A DNA stretch of 64,000 bases. It comes from UBA4782 sp034429195. Lineage in GTDB: Bacteria > Chloroflexota > Anaerolineae > Anaerolineales > Anaerolineaceae. This document shows positions 24,764 to 33,619 of the stretch, piece after piece. The stretch is taken from the NCBI GenBank assembly GCA_034429195.1, contig DAOUGQ010000018.1, positions 1 to 64,000 of the forward strand. Direction: 5' to 3'. A program made the translations under genes and the position numbers. Positions within the stretch are counted from its first letter, which is position 1, and every line of letters begins with the position of its first letter. The notes under the pieces are model-generated. The model was not told where the DNA came from. It saw only the letters and a program-made list of their open reading frames with translations, and made no database searches.

Positions 24764-26431
24764 ATGAAGAAATACTGGCATATCAACTACCTATTAGTGG
24801 CAATTGCCATTGCAGGAATGGCAATGGTTGCATATAGCACAGCCATTGCACCTGGTATCGGAGGTGATGCCACCATTTACATTACTTCAGCTCGAAATTT
24901 CCTAGCAGGGAAAGGATTAGGTCTTATTCAGGCTGATGGTACTTTCCGTCTTTTACCCTATTTTCCCCCCGGATATCCTTTGATGTTGAGCCTATTTGGA
25001 TTGACAGGGATAGACCTGGTTCTTGTTTCGCGATGGTTGAATATCCTTTTGTTTGGGGCAATCATCTTTCTTTTAGGAAGGATTTTGTATACAGCAAGCA
25101 AAGGAAAAATCTGGCTTACCTGTGCAGGCAGCCTGATCTTTGCGCTTTCGCCGGTATTAATTCCCATTTATTCCTGGTCAATGTCTGAACCTCTTGCTCT
25201 TTTTCTTGGGTTTATCAGTTTATTCTACCTGGAAAAAGTATTATGGAAGGTTTCTGATATAAGTCAAGAGGCTGTATCAGCAGAACAAAACGCGAATAGT
25301 TCTTTAACAATATCACTCTATCTACTACTGGCTGGAATTTTTGCAGGAGTAGCTATTCTTACAAGGTACAATGCAGTCGCTTTCGCCATTGCGGGTGGGT
25401 TATTCCTATTATTCAGCAGAAAAGAAAAAACGGTGAGGAAGATTATCCGGACCGTTGTTTATTCTTTGCTGGCACTGCTTCCCATTGTCATTTGGTTGTG
25501 GATCGATCTTCACCTGACGGGAACTGTCTCATCCCGGAGTATAGAGCTTCCACCTAACTTAGGCGAATTTTTGCTCAATTTCTGGAATGATGTTCAACAT
25601 TCGGTATTGTTCTGGTTCTTGCCTGATTCGTGGGTATATACACCGCGTTTTCCAGCAATCGTAATGAATAGCCTGGTACCTGTCATATTTTTAGGATTGC
25701 TGGTTTGGTTAACCATCTGGTTTATCAAGGAGAAAACGCAAACATCAATAATCTCATCTCCCACACGATTTTGGATTCCAATCCTTGGGGTTTTCAGTCT
25801 GACCTTCATCCTTGTGACACTGGCAGTGAAGATCACAACGTATCCACCCATCACAATCAATGTGCGTATGTTGTCACCGCTGTATATATCAACAGGATTG
25901 CTGGCATTACTGTTCTTCGCTGATACAATTTCGTGGTTAGAGGAAAAACGCTGGATTACAGGTTTGGCTGGGCTGATCTTGGTATTGGCTATCCTTGTTT
26001 ATGGTCTCCATTCTCTTCACGTTGTTGAGCAACTACATACCAAAGGAATGGGTTACACTTCATTAGAATGGCAGCAATCAGATACCCTGCAGGCGCTAAA
26101 TGCTCTGCCTGAAGATACAACCCTGGTGACCAATCAGGACATGCTTGTTCTTTTCTGGACGGGAAGGACATCTTACCCGGTCAAAGAAATATTCATTAAT
26201 GAGCCTTACCAAACTTTCAGTCGGTATGGAGATGGTGACCTTTCCAATGATCCTGGTCAGAGCCTGTTCCGTCAGAATAAAGCAACACTGGTATTATTTG
26301 ATACGATAACAGAACAATTTAGTGATATTTACGGTAATCAGACAGCAGAACGGGTGAAGGTGTTCACCGAAGGATTGCATATTGAGTATAACGGAAAAGA
26401 TGGAGGAATCTATACTTATCAAGAACCGTAA
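24764..26431 (+). CDS. GT39/ArnT-like membrane glycosyltransferase
   Basis: A 555-aa integral membrane protein with about eleven helices. The first periplasm-facing loop holds GIGGDATIYITSARNFLAGKG, where the Asp near residue 30 fits the catalytic acid of the PMT/ArnT group, and PPGYPLMLSLFG follows as in PMT_2 domains. Probably transfers a sugar from a polyprenyl carrier on the outer face. A short C-terminal soluble domain follows. Confidence 0.7.
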   Translation: MKKYWHINYLLVAIAIAGMAMVAYSTAIAPGIGGDATIYITSARNFLAGKGLGLIQADGTFRLLPYFPPGYPLMLSLFGLTGIDLVLVSRWLNILLFGAIIFLLGRILYTASKGKIWLTCAGSLIFALSPVLIPIYSWSMSEPLALFLGFISLFYLEKVLWKVSDISQEAVSAEQNANSSLTISLYLLLAGIFAGVAILTRYNAVAFAIAGGLFLLFSRKEKTVRKIIRTVVYSLLALLPIVIWLWIDLHLTGTVSSRSIELPPNLGEFLLNFWNDVQHSVLFWFLPDSWVYTPRFPAIVMNSLVPVIFLGLLVWLTIWFIKEKTQTSIISSPTRFWIPILGVFSLTFILVTLAVKITTYPPITINVRMLSPLYISTGLLALLFFADTISWLEEKRWITGLAGLILVLAILVYGLHSLHVVEQLHTKGMGYTSLEWQQSDTLQALNALPEDTTLVTNQDMLVLFWTGRTSYPVKEIFINEPYQTFSRYGDGDLSNDPGQSLFRQNKATLVLFDTITEQFSDIYGNQTAERVKVFTEGLHIEYNGKDGGIYTYQEP

Positions 26432-26514
26432 AAATATAGAAAATTAATTAGTTCTGTTCACCGAAGCATTTTATTAAAATTGTCAGATCTAGTAGATTCT
26501 CTTCAAAGGAGCAT

Positions 26515-27336
26515 ATGACGAATATTTTAGATAAATTTCGACTTGATGGGAAAGTAGCGATCGTTACAGGGGGAGCAGGATTATTGGGAAAACAATTTTG
26601 CCTGACATTAGCCCAGGCAGGTGCCAATGTATTGGTTGCTGATCTGAATGAACAGGTGGCAACAGAAACTGCTGAAAGCATCACTCAGCAGGGTTATTCT
26701 GCTGTGCCTGTAAAAGTGAATGTCACTGATCCAGATTCAACCCGGAAAATGGCTGCTATTGCGAAAAACCATTTTGGCAGATTGGATATATTAGTATGCA
26801 GCGCAGCAATGGATCCAAAATTTGATCCTGAACACCAGGGTTCTCACGGGAACCGTTTTGAGGATTACCCACTCGATGCCTGGCGGCAGGCAGTAGATGT
26901 CAATCTAACAGGTATGTTCCTTTGCTCGCAGGCAGTTGTACCTGCGATGCTGGAGCAGGGAAAGGGTGTGATCATTACGATTTGCTCGACTTACGGATTA
27001 GCGGGTCCTGACCAAAGGATCTATCAAAAACCAGGCCAACCAGCCCAATTCAAGCCAGTGTATTATTCTGTTACCAAAGCAGGCGTTTTAGGGTTTACCC
27101 GCTATCTGGCTGCGTATTATGCCGGGAAGAACATTCGTGTAAATTCGTTGACTCCTGGCGGAGTATTCAACAACCACGATGAACATTTCGAGAAAGCATA
27201 TTCATACCGGACAATGATGGGACGTATGGCAAATCTGGATGAAATGAACGGCGCCATGTTATTTCTGGCTTCCGATGCATCCACCTATATGACGGGTTCC
27301 AACTTGGTAGTTGATGGAGGATGGACCGCATGGTAA
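26515..27336 (+). CDS. SDR oxidoreductase, PtmA-like
   Basis: Classical short-chain dehydrogenase, 273 aa: cofactor motif TGGAGLLG, NAG-equivalent CSAAMD, catalytic Ser in CSTYG and Tyr-x3-Lys in YYSVTKAG, and C-terminal YMTGSNLVVDGGWT. Related SDRs (PtmA) flank legionaminic/sialic acid genes in Campylobacter. Here it directly precedes a NeuA-HAD fusion and a NeuB gene. AAAGGAG lies 5 nt before the ATG, after an 83-nt gap, the largest in the cluster. Confidence 0.83.
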   Translation: MTNILDKFRLDGKVAIVTGGAGLLGKQFCLTLAQAGANVLVADLNEQVATETAESITQQGYSAVPVKVNVTDPDSTRKMAAIAKNHFGRLDILVCSAAMDPKFDPEHQGSHGNRFEDYPLDAWRQAVDVNLTGMFLCSQAVVPAMLEQGKGVIITICSTYGLAGPDQRIYQKPGQPAQFKPVYYSVTKAGVLGFTRYLAAYYAGKNIRVNSLTPGGVFNNHDEHFEKAYSYRTMMGRMANLDEMNGAMLFLASDASTYMTGSNLVVDGGWTAW

Positions 27337-28562
27337 AACCCGAAGTGTTGGCTATCATCCCTGCAAGAGGGGGTTCCAAAGGCATTCCACGCAAGAATAT
27401 TAGAAATTTTGCTGGTTATCCACTGATTGCATATAGTATTGCGGCGGGCTTACAGGCAGAAATGGTAACCCGGGTGATTGTCTCTACTGATGACGAAGAA
27501 ATTGCAGCCGTTGCCAGGCAGTACGGTGCCGAAACACCATTTTATCGTCCAGCAGAACTGGCACAGGATAATTCCACAGACCTTCCATTATTCGAACATG
27601 CATTGAAGTGGATGAAAGATAATGAGAATTATCAACCGGATATCGTGGTACAGCTGCGACCAACTTCTCCTATTCGTCCCCCGGATTTAGTGAATGATGC
27701 AATCGACCAGTTGATTTACAATCCCGATGCAGATTGTGTTCGGGGGGTAGTTATTGCGGGGCAAAATCCTCACAAGATGTGGCGAATTGATAACGCTACG
27801 AAAAGGATGACACCTCTTTTAACAGTTGAAGGGATAAAAGAACCCTATAACGCTCCTCGCCAGATTCTTCCGACCGTGTATTGGCAGACTGGACATATAG
27901 ATGCGATTAGAACTTCGACCATCTTGAATAAACATTCTTTGACAGGTGATATCATTCTCCCTTTAATCATCGATAGCAACTACACGGTAGATATCGATAA
28001 TTTATACGATTGGCACAGATATGAAGACCTGGTTTATAGTGGAAAACTGGAGATGGTTAACCCAGGGCAAAAACACAGACCTTTACCTGAAAATATCAAA
28101 CTGGTGGTGCTGGATTTTGATGGCGTACTCACCGATAACCGTGTCTGGGTGGATGGTGATGGGAGAGAAGCTGTAATGGCATATCGCAGTGATCCTATCG
28201 GTTTAAAAGCACTGAAAAAAGCTGGTATATCGGTGATCGTCATCTCCACTGAAACCGATCCAGTAGTAACAGCGCGCTGTAGGAAGATTGGTGTTCAGGC
28301 AATACAAGGCGTAGAAGATAAAACCGTTATACTGCAGCAATACCTGCAGCAGCATAACATCCCGAATGAACAGGTTGTGTATCTTGGAAATGATATTAAT
28401 GACACCCCTTGCTTTCCTCTGGTAGGATGTGCAATGGTAGTGGCAGATGCACAACCCGTAGCAAAACGTCAGGCAGATAGAGTCCTTACTCGCAATGGTG
28501 GGTATGGTGCAGTACGTGAATTGTGTGATATCATCTTGCAGTCGTTAACCGAAAGGAGTTAG
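27330..28562 (+). CDS. acylneuraminate cytidylyltransferase fused to HAD phosphatase
   Basis: Bifunctional enzyme of 410 aa. Residues 1-235 are a CMP-sugar-acid synthetase (IPARGGSKGIPRKNI, QLRPTSPIRPPD, DIDNLYDW), which uses CTP to activate a nonulosonic acid. Residues 250-405 are a KdsC-type HAD phosphatase (LDFDGVLTDN, VIVISTE, VVYLGNDINDTP) that in relatives removes a 9- or 8-phosphate before activation. ATG 27330 is preferred over 27321 because GGAGG at 27316-27320 is 9 nt away from the former and touches the latter. Overlaps the SDR by 7 nt and is followed 1 nt later by NeuB. Confidence 0.88.
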   Translation: MVKPEVLAIIPARGGSKGIPRKNIRNFAGYPLIAYSIAAGLQAEMVTRVIVSTDDEEIAAVARQYGAETPFYRPAELAQDNSTDLPLFEHALKWMKDNENYQPDIVVQLRPTSPIRPPDLVNDAIDQLIYNPDADCVRGVVIAGQNPHKMWRIDNATKRMTPLLTVEGIKEPYNAPRQILPTVYWQTGHIDAIRTSTILNKHSLTGDIILPLIIDSNYTVDIDNLYDWHRYEDLVYSGKLEMVNPGQKHRPLPENIKLVVLDFDGVLTDNRVWVDGDGREAVMAYRSDPIGLKALKKAGISVIVISTETDPVVTARCRKIGVQAIQGVEDKTVILQQYLQQHNIPNEQVVYLGNDINDTPCFPLVGCAMVVADAQPVAKRQADRVLTRNGGYGAVRELCDIILQSLTERS

Positions 28563-28563
28563 C

Positions 28564-29439
28564 ATGTCACGAGAAGTAAAAATCGGAAATACTTATGTTG
28601 GAGAAGGTCATCCAACATATGTTGTTTCAGAAATTGGGATTAATCATAATGGAGATTTGAATATTGCAAAACAGTTGATCCGTGCAGCAAAGGAAGCAGG
28701 AGTCGATGCGGTTAAGTTCCAGAAAAGAACACCTGAATTATGTGTTCCTCCAGAACAACGAAGCCAGATGCGAGATACTCCATGGGGTTACATTACGTAT
28801 CTTGATTACCGGTACAAGGTAGAGTTTGGAGAAGAAGAATATCGTGAGATCGATAATTACTGCAATGAACTTGGGATAACCTGGTTTGCCTCTGTATGGG
28901 ATGAACCTTCAGTAGATTTTCTTGAGCAATTTAATCCAGTATGCTACAAAATTCCATCAGCTTCGCTGACTGACCATGAATTATTACGACATCTCCGAAA
29001 AACGGGACGACCGATAATTCTCTCTACTGGTATGTCAACGATCGAACAGATTCGCAAGGCAGTGGAAGTATTGGGTATTAAGGACCTGGTCATCACACAT
29101 GCTACCAGTACATACCCCTGTGAACCTGATGAGTTGAACTTGAAAATGATCGAAACCCTTAAAAAAGAATTTTCCTGCCCGATTGGATATTCTGGGCATG
29201 AGGTTGGTTTGATCCCATCGGTTATTGCTGTAGCATTTGGCGCCTGTTTGGTTGAACGCCATATCACCCTTGACCGGGCGATGTGGGGTAGCGATCAGGC
29301 TGCATCTGTCGAACCCAGTGGTTTTGAACGATTGGTAAAATATATTCGGGTTACTGAACAGGCAGTTGGTGATGGTGTGAAAAAAGTATATGACAGTGAG
29401 CTATCCTCGCTGAAAAAATTGCGCAGAGTACAAGGCTAG
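28564..29439 (+). CDS. NeuB-family sugar acid synthase lacking the SAF domain
   Basis: PEP-dependent nonulosonic acid synthase of 291 aa. The TIM barrel is complete: SEIGINHNGDLNIAK, AVKFQKRTPE, WFASVWDEPSVDFL, YKIPSASLTD, LSTGMSTIEQI, THATSTYPC, GYSGHEVGL, ERHITLDRAMWGSD. It ends at SLKKLRRVQG, just where the antifreeze/SAF domain normally begins, so the Arg usually donated by that domain to the partner's active site is absent. Its position after the NeuA-HAD fusion suggests they work in one pathway, possibly through a 9-phosphate intermediate. Confidence 0.87.
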   Translation: MSREVKIGNTYVGEGHPTYVVSEIGINHNGDLNIAKQLIRAAKEAGVDAVKFQKRTPELCVPPEQRSQMRDTPWGYITYLDYRYKVEFGEEEYREIDNYCNELGITWFASVWDEPSVDFLEQFNPVCYKIPSASLTDHELLRHLRKTGRPIILSTGMSTIEQIRKAVEVLGIKDLVITHATSTYPCEPDELNLKMIETLKKEFSCPIGYSGHEVGLIPSVIAVAFGACLVERHITLDRAMWGSDQAASVEPSGFERLVKYIRVTEQAVGDGVKKVYDSELSSLKKLRRVQG

Positions 29440-29446
29440 GTGATTT

Positions 29447-29662
29447 ATGCATATTAAGTTGATAACTCTTATGTACCTTGATCCCGGATCTGGTTCATTC
29501 ATATTGCAAATCGTTATTGCTGCCGTTTTGGGTGGCGCTTATGCAGTAAAAGTATATTGGAAAAAGATCAAGAAATTATTTACGGGAAAAACAGGTATAG
29601 ATGAGTCAGTAGAAATTTCTGACAGTACAGGGGTTGAACAAAGCGAGAATGATGACCAATAA
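29447..29662 (+). CDS. small single-span membrane protein
   Basis: A 71-residue protein with MYLDPGSGSFILQ at residues 9-21, a transmembrane helix (about residues 20-40), a basic stretch KVYWKKIKKLF and an acidic tail. The MYLDPGSGS start recurs in small proteins of glycan clusters as far as I recall, but no function is known to me. The ATG at 29447 has AGGTG upstream; the family-like start at 29471 has no ribosome site. It overlaps the following methyltransferase by 14 nt. Confidence 0.6.
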   Translation: MHIKLITLMYLDPGSGSFILQIVIAAVLGGAYAVKVYWKKIKKLFTGKTGIDESVEISDSTGVEQSENDDQ

Positions 29663-31037
29663 TAACATTCACTCAGCCTCTTTTCGTGACCCCAGTGGCT
29701 TTCTTTTCTGGTTTGATGGTGTTCTCTACCGTCAGGTTAATACCAGCTATCAAACCCATTATGATGCTCTGATGCAATCAGGATTATATACAGAGCTGGT
29801 CAAGAAAGGTTATCTGGTCAAACATCAAGAAGTTGAACAAAAACCTGCATTCCCTGAAATTGCATATAAAGTTATTGCTCCAGAAAAAATACCTTTCGTC
29901 TCATACCCGTATGAGTGGTCATTTAGCGAGCTAAAAGACGCTGCTCTATTGACACTGGATGTGTGCATTCTGGCATTAGGAAAAGACCTGGTTTTAAAAG
30001 ATGCATCTGCTTACAACATACAATTTGTTAATGGCAGACCAGTGTTGATCGATACGCTCTCCTTTGAGAAATATCAAGAAGGAGCACCCTGGGTGGCTTA
30101 CAGGCAGTTCTGCCAGCATTTCCTGGCGCCACTGGCACTGATGGCATATACCGACATCCGATTAAGCCAGCTCATGAGGGTTTATATTGATGGTATTCCC
30201 CTGGATCTTGCCAGCAAACTACTTCCTGGAAATACTCAATGGAAATTGGGTATTGCAACACACATTCATATCCACGCAAAAACCCAACAAAAATTTGCTG
30301 GAAAGGCGATCAGCCAGGAAGAAAAACAACATGCTGTTAGAAAGACCGCCATGTTGGGATTACTGGATAGCCTGAAGGGTACCGTCAACTCTCTAAAATG
30401 GGAGCCATCTGGAACAGAGTGGGCAGATTACTATGATATTACCAATTACTCCGGTGAAGCATTTGAAGAGAAAAAATCGGTAATTCAAAAATTAATCGAT
30501 ATGACTTCACCTGCTTCTGTATGGGATCTCGGTGCAAATAATGGTATTTTCAGCCGTCTGGCTTCAGAGAAAGGAATACCTACCGTTGCAGCTGATATTG
30601 ATCCTTCAGCAGTCGAGTTGGGTTATTTACAGGTAAAGAAAGAAAAGACGAAGAATCTGCTACCATTAGTACTTGATCTGACCAATCCCAGTCCAGGAGC
30701 TGGATGGAACAATGAAGAGCGGCAGAGCTTCACACAACGAGGTCCGGTGGATCTTGTGATGGCTTTGGCATTGATCCATCATCTGGCAATTTCTAACAAC
30801 GTTCCCCTGGAACGCGTTGCGAAATGCTTTGCTCAAATGGGAAAATGGCTCATCATCGAGTTTGTGCCAAAGAGTGATTCTCAGGTGCAACGTCTGTTAT
30901 CTAGCCGGTTGGATATTTTTGATGGATATTCTGAAGTTGGTTTTGAAGAAAGCTTCAGCAAATACTACACCATAGAACAAAAAGTACCAGTGAAAGATTC
31001 ACAACGAATACTTTACCTGATGAGGGTGATAGAATAG
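29649..31037 (+). CDS. class I SAM-dependent methyltransferase, long form
   Basis: A 462-aa protein. The N-terminal 280 residues contain SASFRDPSGFLFWFDGVLYRQ and a kinase-like or unknown fold (FVSYPYEWSFSELKDAALLTL, RPVLIDTLSFE), and the C-terminal part is a methyltransferase: VWDLGANNGIFSRLA, VAADIDPSAVELG, DLVMALALIHHL. This two-part layout is found in glycan clusters. Possibly methylates a chain end. ATG 29649 or 29652 are both plausible starts. Confidence 0.72.
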   Translation: MMTNNNIHSASFRDPSGFLFWFDGVLYRQVNTSYQTHYDALMQSGLYTELVKKGYLVKHQEVEQKPAFPEIAYKVIAPEKIPFVSYPYEWSFSELKDAALLTLDVCILALGKDLVLKDASAYNIQFVNGRPVLIDTLSFEKYQEGAPWVAYRQFCQHFLAPLALMAYTDIRLSQLMRVYIDGIPLDLASKLLPGNTQWKLGIATHIHIHAKTQQKFAGKAISQEEKQHAVRKTAMLGLLDSLKGTVNSLKWEPSGTEWADYYDITNYSGEAFEEKKSVIQKLIDMTSPASVWDLGANNGIFSRLASEKGIPTVAADIDPSAVELGYLQVKKEKTKNLLPLVLDLTNPSPGAGWNNEERQSFTQRGPVDLVMALALIHHLAISNNVPLERVAKCFAQMGKWLIIEFVPKSDSQVQRLLSSRLDIFDGYSEVGFEESFSKYYTIEQKVPVKDSQRILYLMRVIE

Positions 31038-31040
31038 CGC

Positions 31041-32645
31041 ATGAAGCAGGTCAATCGAATTCTACCTGCCATTCAACGCAGGTGGGCTCATTATCAAAAT
31101 GATCACCGTATTCAGGTGATGGCAAAAAAAGTACAATGCACTCCATTACAAGATGATGGCGCGCCTGTCCTTTTTTTCAATGCCACAACCCGTTTAAGTG
31201 GGTTAAGTCTGAATGCAGGATTTTCTCTATTAACTTCCTGGGCTTTACGAAATGCAGGTGTACCAGTAATGCATTTTGTGTGTGATGCTGGGATGAGTCG
31301 CTGCGTTTTAGGAACAAGGCAGGATGACCCTTCCCATAAGCCTCCTTGTACAGCATGTAAAGCACAATCAAGAGTCTGTTTCCACACAACTCCTCACCGG
31401 AGATTTCGTTTCCATATAGACAACGTTTTAAACAATGCGATAAAAGATCTATCTCTTGTAGAATTAGAGACCTTTACCTATGAAGATATTCCTTTAGGCC
31501 AGCTTGTATTGCCTTCATTACGCTGGATATTGCGGCGGCATCATTTAATGGATGATGAACCAACTCGGTATTTATTTCGCCAGTACATCATTTCAGCCAG
31601 TAATGTTGGGCAGAAATTCCTGGCAATGTTGGAAAGTGTTACACCTCGCTGTGTGGTGGTATTTAATGGCCAATTCTTCCCAGAAGCTACAATACGATAT
31701 CTGGCAATGAAAAAGGGAATCAGGGTAATCTCGCATGAAGTAGGGTTGATGCCATTTTGTGCGTTTTTTACAGACGGAGAAGCCACGGCTTATCCGATCG
31801 ATATCCCTGAAGGGCTTGAATTGAACGAAATGCAGAATGCCAGACTTGATGGATATTTATCCAATCGTTTTCGTGGTCATTTTTCCATGGCTGGCATTCA
31901 ATTTTGGCCAGAAATCCGTAATTTGAGCCCAGAATTTATAGAAAAGTCAAGAAACTTTAAACAGGTAGTGCCAATCTTTACGAATGTTGTTTTTGACACA
32001 TCACAAGGACATGCAAATACGCTATTTAGCGATATGTTTTCCTGGCTCAATGAAGTCCTCGAGGTGATCAAACAGAATCCTGAAACACTTTTCGTTATCC
32101 GCGCTCATCCTGATGAACTGCGTCAGGGGAAAGAGAGCCGGGAGAGCGTTGCGACATGGGCGTCAGAAAAGAAAATCACGGAGCTGCCCAATGTTCTTTT
32201 TATCAATGCCACTGAATTTTTTAGTTCATATGAGTTGATCCAATTATCGAAGTTTGTTATGGTGTATAACTCGACCATTGGAATGGAAGCATCCATTTTA
32301 GGCAAACCTGTATTATGTGCGGGAAAAGCGAGATTTACGCAGCTTGCTACAGTCTTCATGCCAAAAGATAAAGCGGAATATATTTATATGTTGAAAGAAT
32401 TCCTGGAGGATGAATCACTGGAAGCACCAGCTGAACACCGAATCAATGCCCGGAAATTCTTGTATTACCAACTATTTTGTTCATCCCTGCCATTCAGCGA
32501 ATTTTTAGAAGAAGATCATGTTTGGCGAGGATACGTTAGATTGAAACAATTTCCATTGTCGACTTTAACACCTGAAGGTTCGCACACTATCCGTGTAATT
32601 TTGGATGGTATATTGAAGCAGACTGACTTTTTATTAGAACCATGA
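31041..32645 (+). CDS. GT-B-type glycan transferase, capsule-synthesis-like
   Basis: A 534-aa protein. The N-terminal region has five Cys (CDAGMSRCVLGT then CTACKAQSRVC) that could bind a metal or form a structural knot, which the paralogues at 10549 and 20565 lack. The C-lobe carries LFVIRAHPDELRQGKESR and SKFVMVYNSTIGMEASILGKPVLC, the donor-phosphate loop of capsule-type transferases. Its last codon overlaps a GT2 gene by 4 nt. Confidence 0.6.
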   Translation: MKQVNRILPAIQRRWAHYQNDHRIQVMAKKVQCTPLQDDGAPVLFFNATTRLSGLSLNAGFSLLTSWALRNAGVPVMHFVCDAGMSRCVLGTRQDDPSHKPPCTACKAQSRVCFHTTPHRRFRFHIDNVLNNAIKDLSLVELETFTYEDIPLGQLVLPSLRWILRRHHLMDDEPTRYLFRQYIISASNVGQKFLAMLESVTPRCVVVFNGQFFPEATIRYLAMKKGIRVISHEVGLMPFCAFFTDGEATAYPIDIPEGLELNEMQNARLDGYLSNRFRGHFSMAGIQFWPEIRNLSPEFIEKSRNFKQVVPIFTNVVFDTSQGHANTLFSDMFSWLNEVLEVIKQNPETLFVIRAHPDELRQGKESRESVATWASEKKITELPNVLFINATEFFSSYELIQLSKFVMVYNSTIGMEASILGKPVLCAGKARFTQLATVFMPKDKAEYIYMLKEFLEDESLEAPAEHRINARKFLYYQLFCSSLPFSEFLEEDHVWRGYVRLKQFPLSTLTPEGSHTIRVILDGILKQTDFLLEP

Positions 32646-33601
32646 AACCTGAATGCTCTATAATTGTTCGTGCCTATAATGAAGAAAAATATATCGGGAA
32701 ATTATTTGCTGGTATCCGAGAGCAAACGCTGAAAAATATCCAGGTGATCCTGGTTGATTCAGGATCAACAGATCGCACGGTTGATATAGCAAAAGAATGT
32801 GGTGTTCAGGTTGTGCACATTGACCCACAAACCTTTACTTTTGGACATTCTCTGAACTTTGGAATCTCTCATGCAGAATCAGAAATCCTCGTTCTTGCCA
32901 GCGCGCATGTGTATCCTGTTTACCCTGATTGGTTGGAAAAGTTGATTGCTCCTTTCAAAGATGAATCTGTAGCGGTCTGTTATGGCAAACAATCTGGAAC
33001 ATTCAATTCGCAATTCTCGGAAAAACAAATATTTCAGCATTGGTATCCGGAAACCAGCCAACATAAACAGGGGACTCCATTTTGTAATAATGCCAATGCA
33101 GCAATTCGAAAGAGTTTATGGGAACAGCATCCATACGACGAAAAACTTCCTGCCTTAGAAGACCTTGCATGGGCAAAATGGGCATCAGAAAATGGATATA
33201 CTGTCAGTTATTCCGCCGAAGCAGAAGTCATCCATATTCATCATGAGCCTTGGAAGAGTGTTTATAACCGTTACAGGCGAGAAGGGATGGCATTCAAGCA
33301 AATCTATCCGAACGCTCACTTTACTCTGGGAGACCTGATAAGGTTGCTTTTCGCCAACATCTCATCGGATTATCTGGCAGCCAGGGCACAGAAAGTATTT
33401 TTAAAAGAATGGCATCATATTATAAAATTCCGCTGGAGTCAGTTCTGGGGCACTTACCAGGGTTACCGGCAATCAGCCAGGCTGTTGACCTGGAATCTGA
33501 AGCGGACATTTTATTATCCAAATACATCTTTCCAGGAGAAGACTCAACTGAAGCACCGGATCGATCCGATACAATATAAGGAAGAATCAGAAAAGCGGTA
33601 A
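32642..33601 (+). CDS. glycosyltransferase family 2
   Basis: GT-A transferase, 319 aa: SIIVRAYNEEKYIGKLF at the N-terminus, VDSGSTDRT donor segment, and catalytic ALEDLAWAKW later, with HIHHEPWKSVYNRYRREG, a pattern of rhamnosyl-like GT2 proteins. The metal site is SAHVYPV in place of D-x-D, which is common in this subfamily. ATGA overlap with the gene before. Confidence 0.83.
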   Translation: MKPECSIIVRAYNEEKYIGKLFAGIREQTLKNIQVILVDSGSTDRTVDIAKECGVQVVHIDPQTFTFGHSLNFGISHAESEILVLASAHVYPVYPDWLEKLIAPFKDESVAVCYGKQSGTFNSQFSEKQIFQHWYPETSQHKQGTPFCNNANAAIRKSLWEQHPYDEKLPALEDLAWAKWASENGYTVSYSAEAEVIHIHHEPWKSVYNRYRREGMAFKQIYPNAHFTLGDLIRLLFANISSDYLAARAQKVFLKEWHHIIKFRWSQFWGTYQGYRQSARLLTWNLKRTFYYPNTSFQEKTQLKHRIDPIQYKEESEKR

Positions 33602-33619
33602 GCTACTATTGAGGATGCT

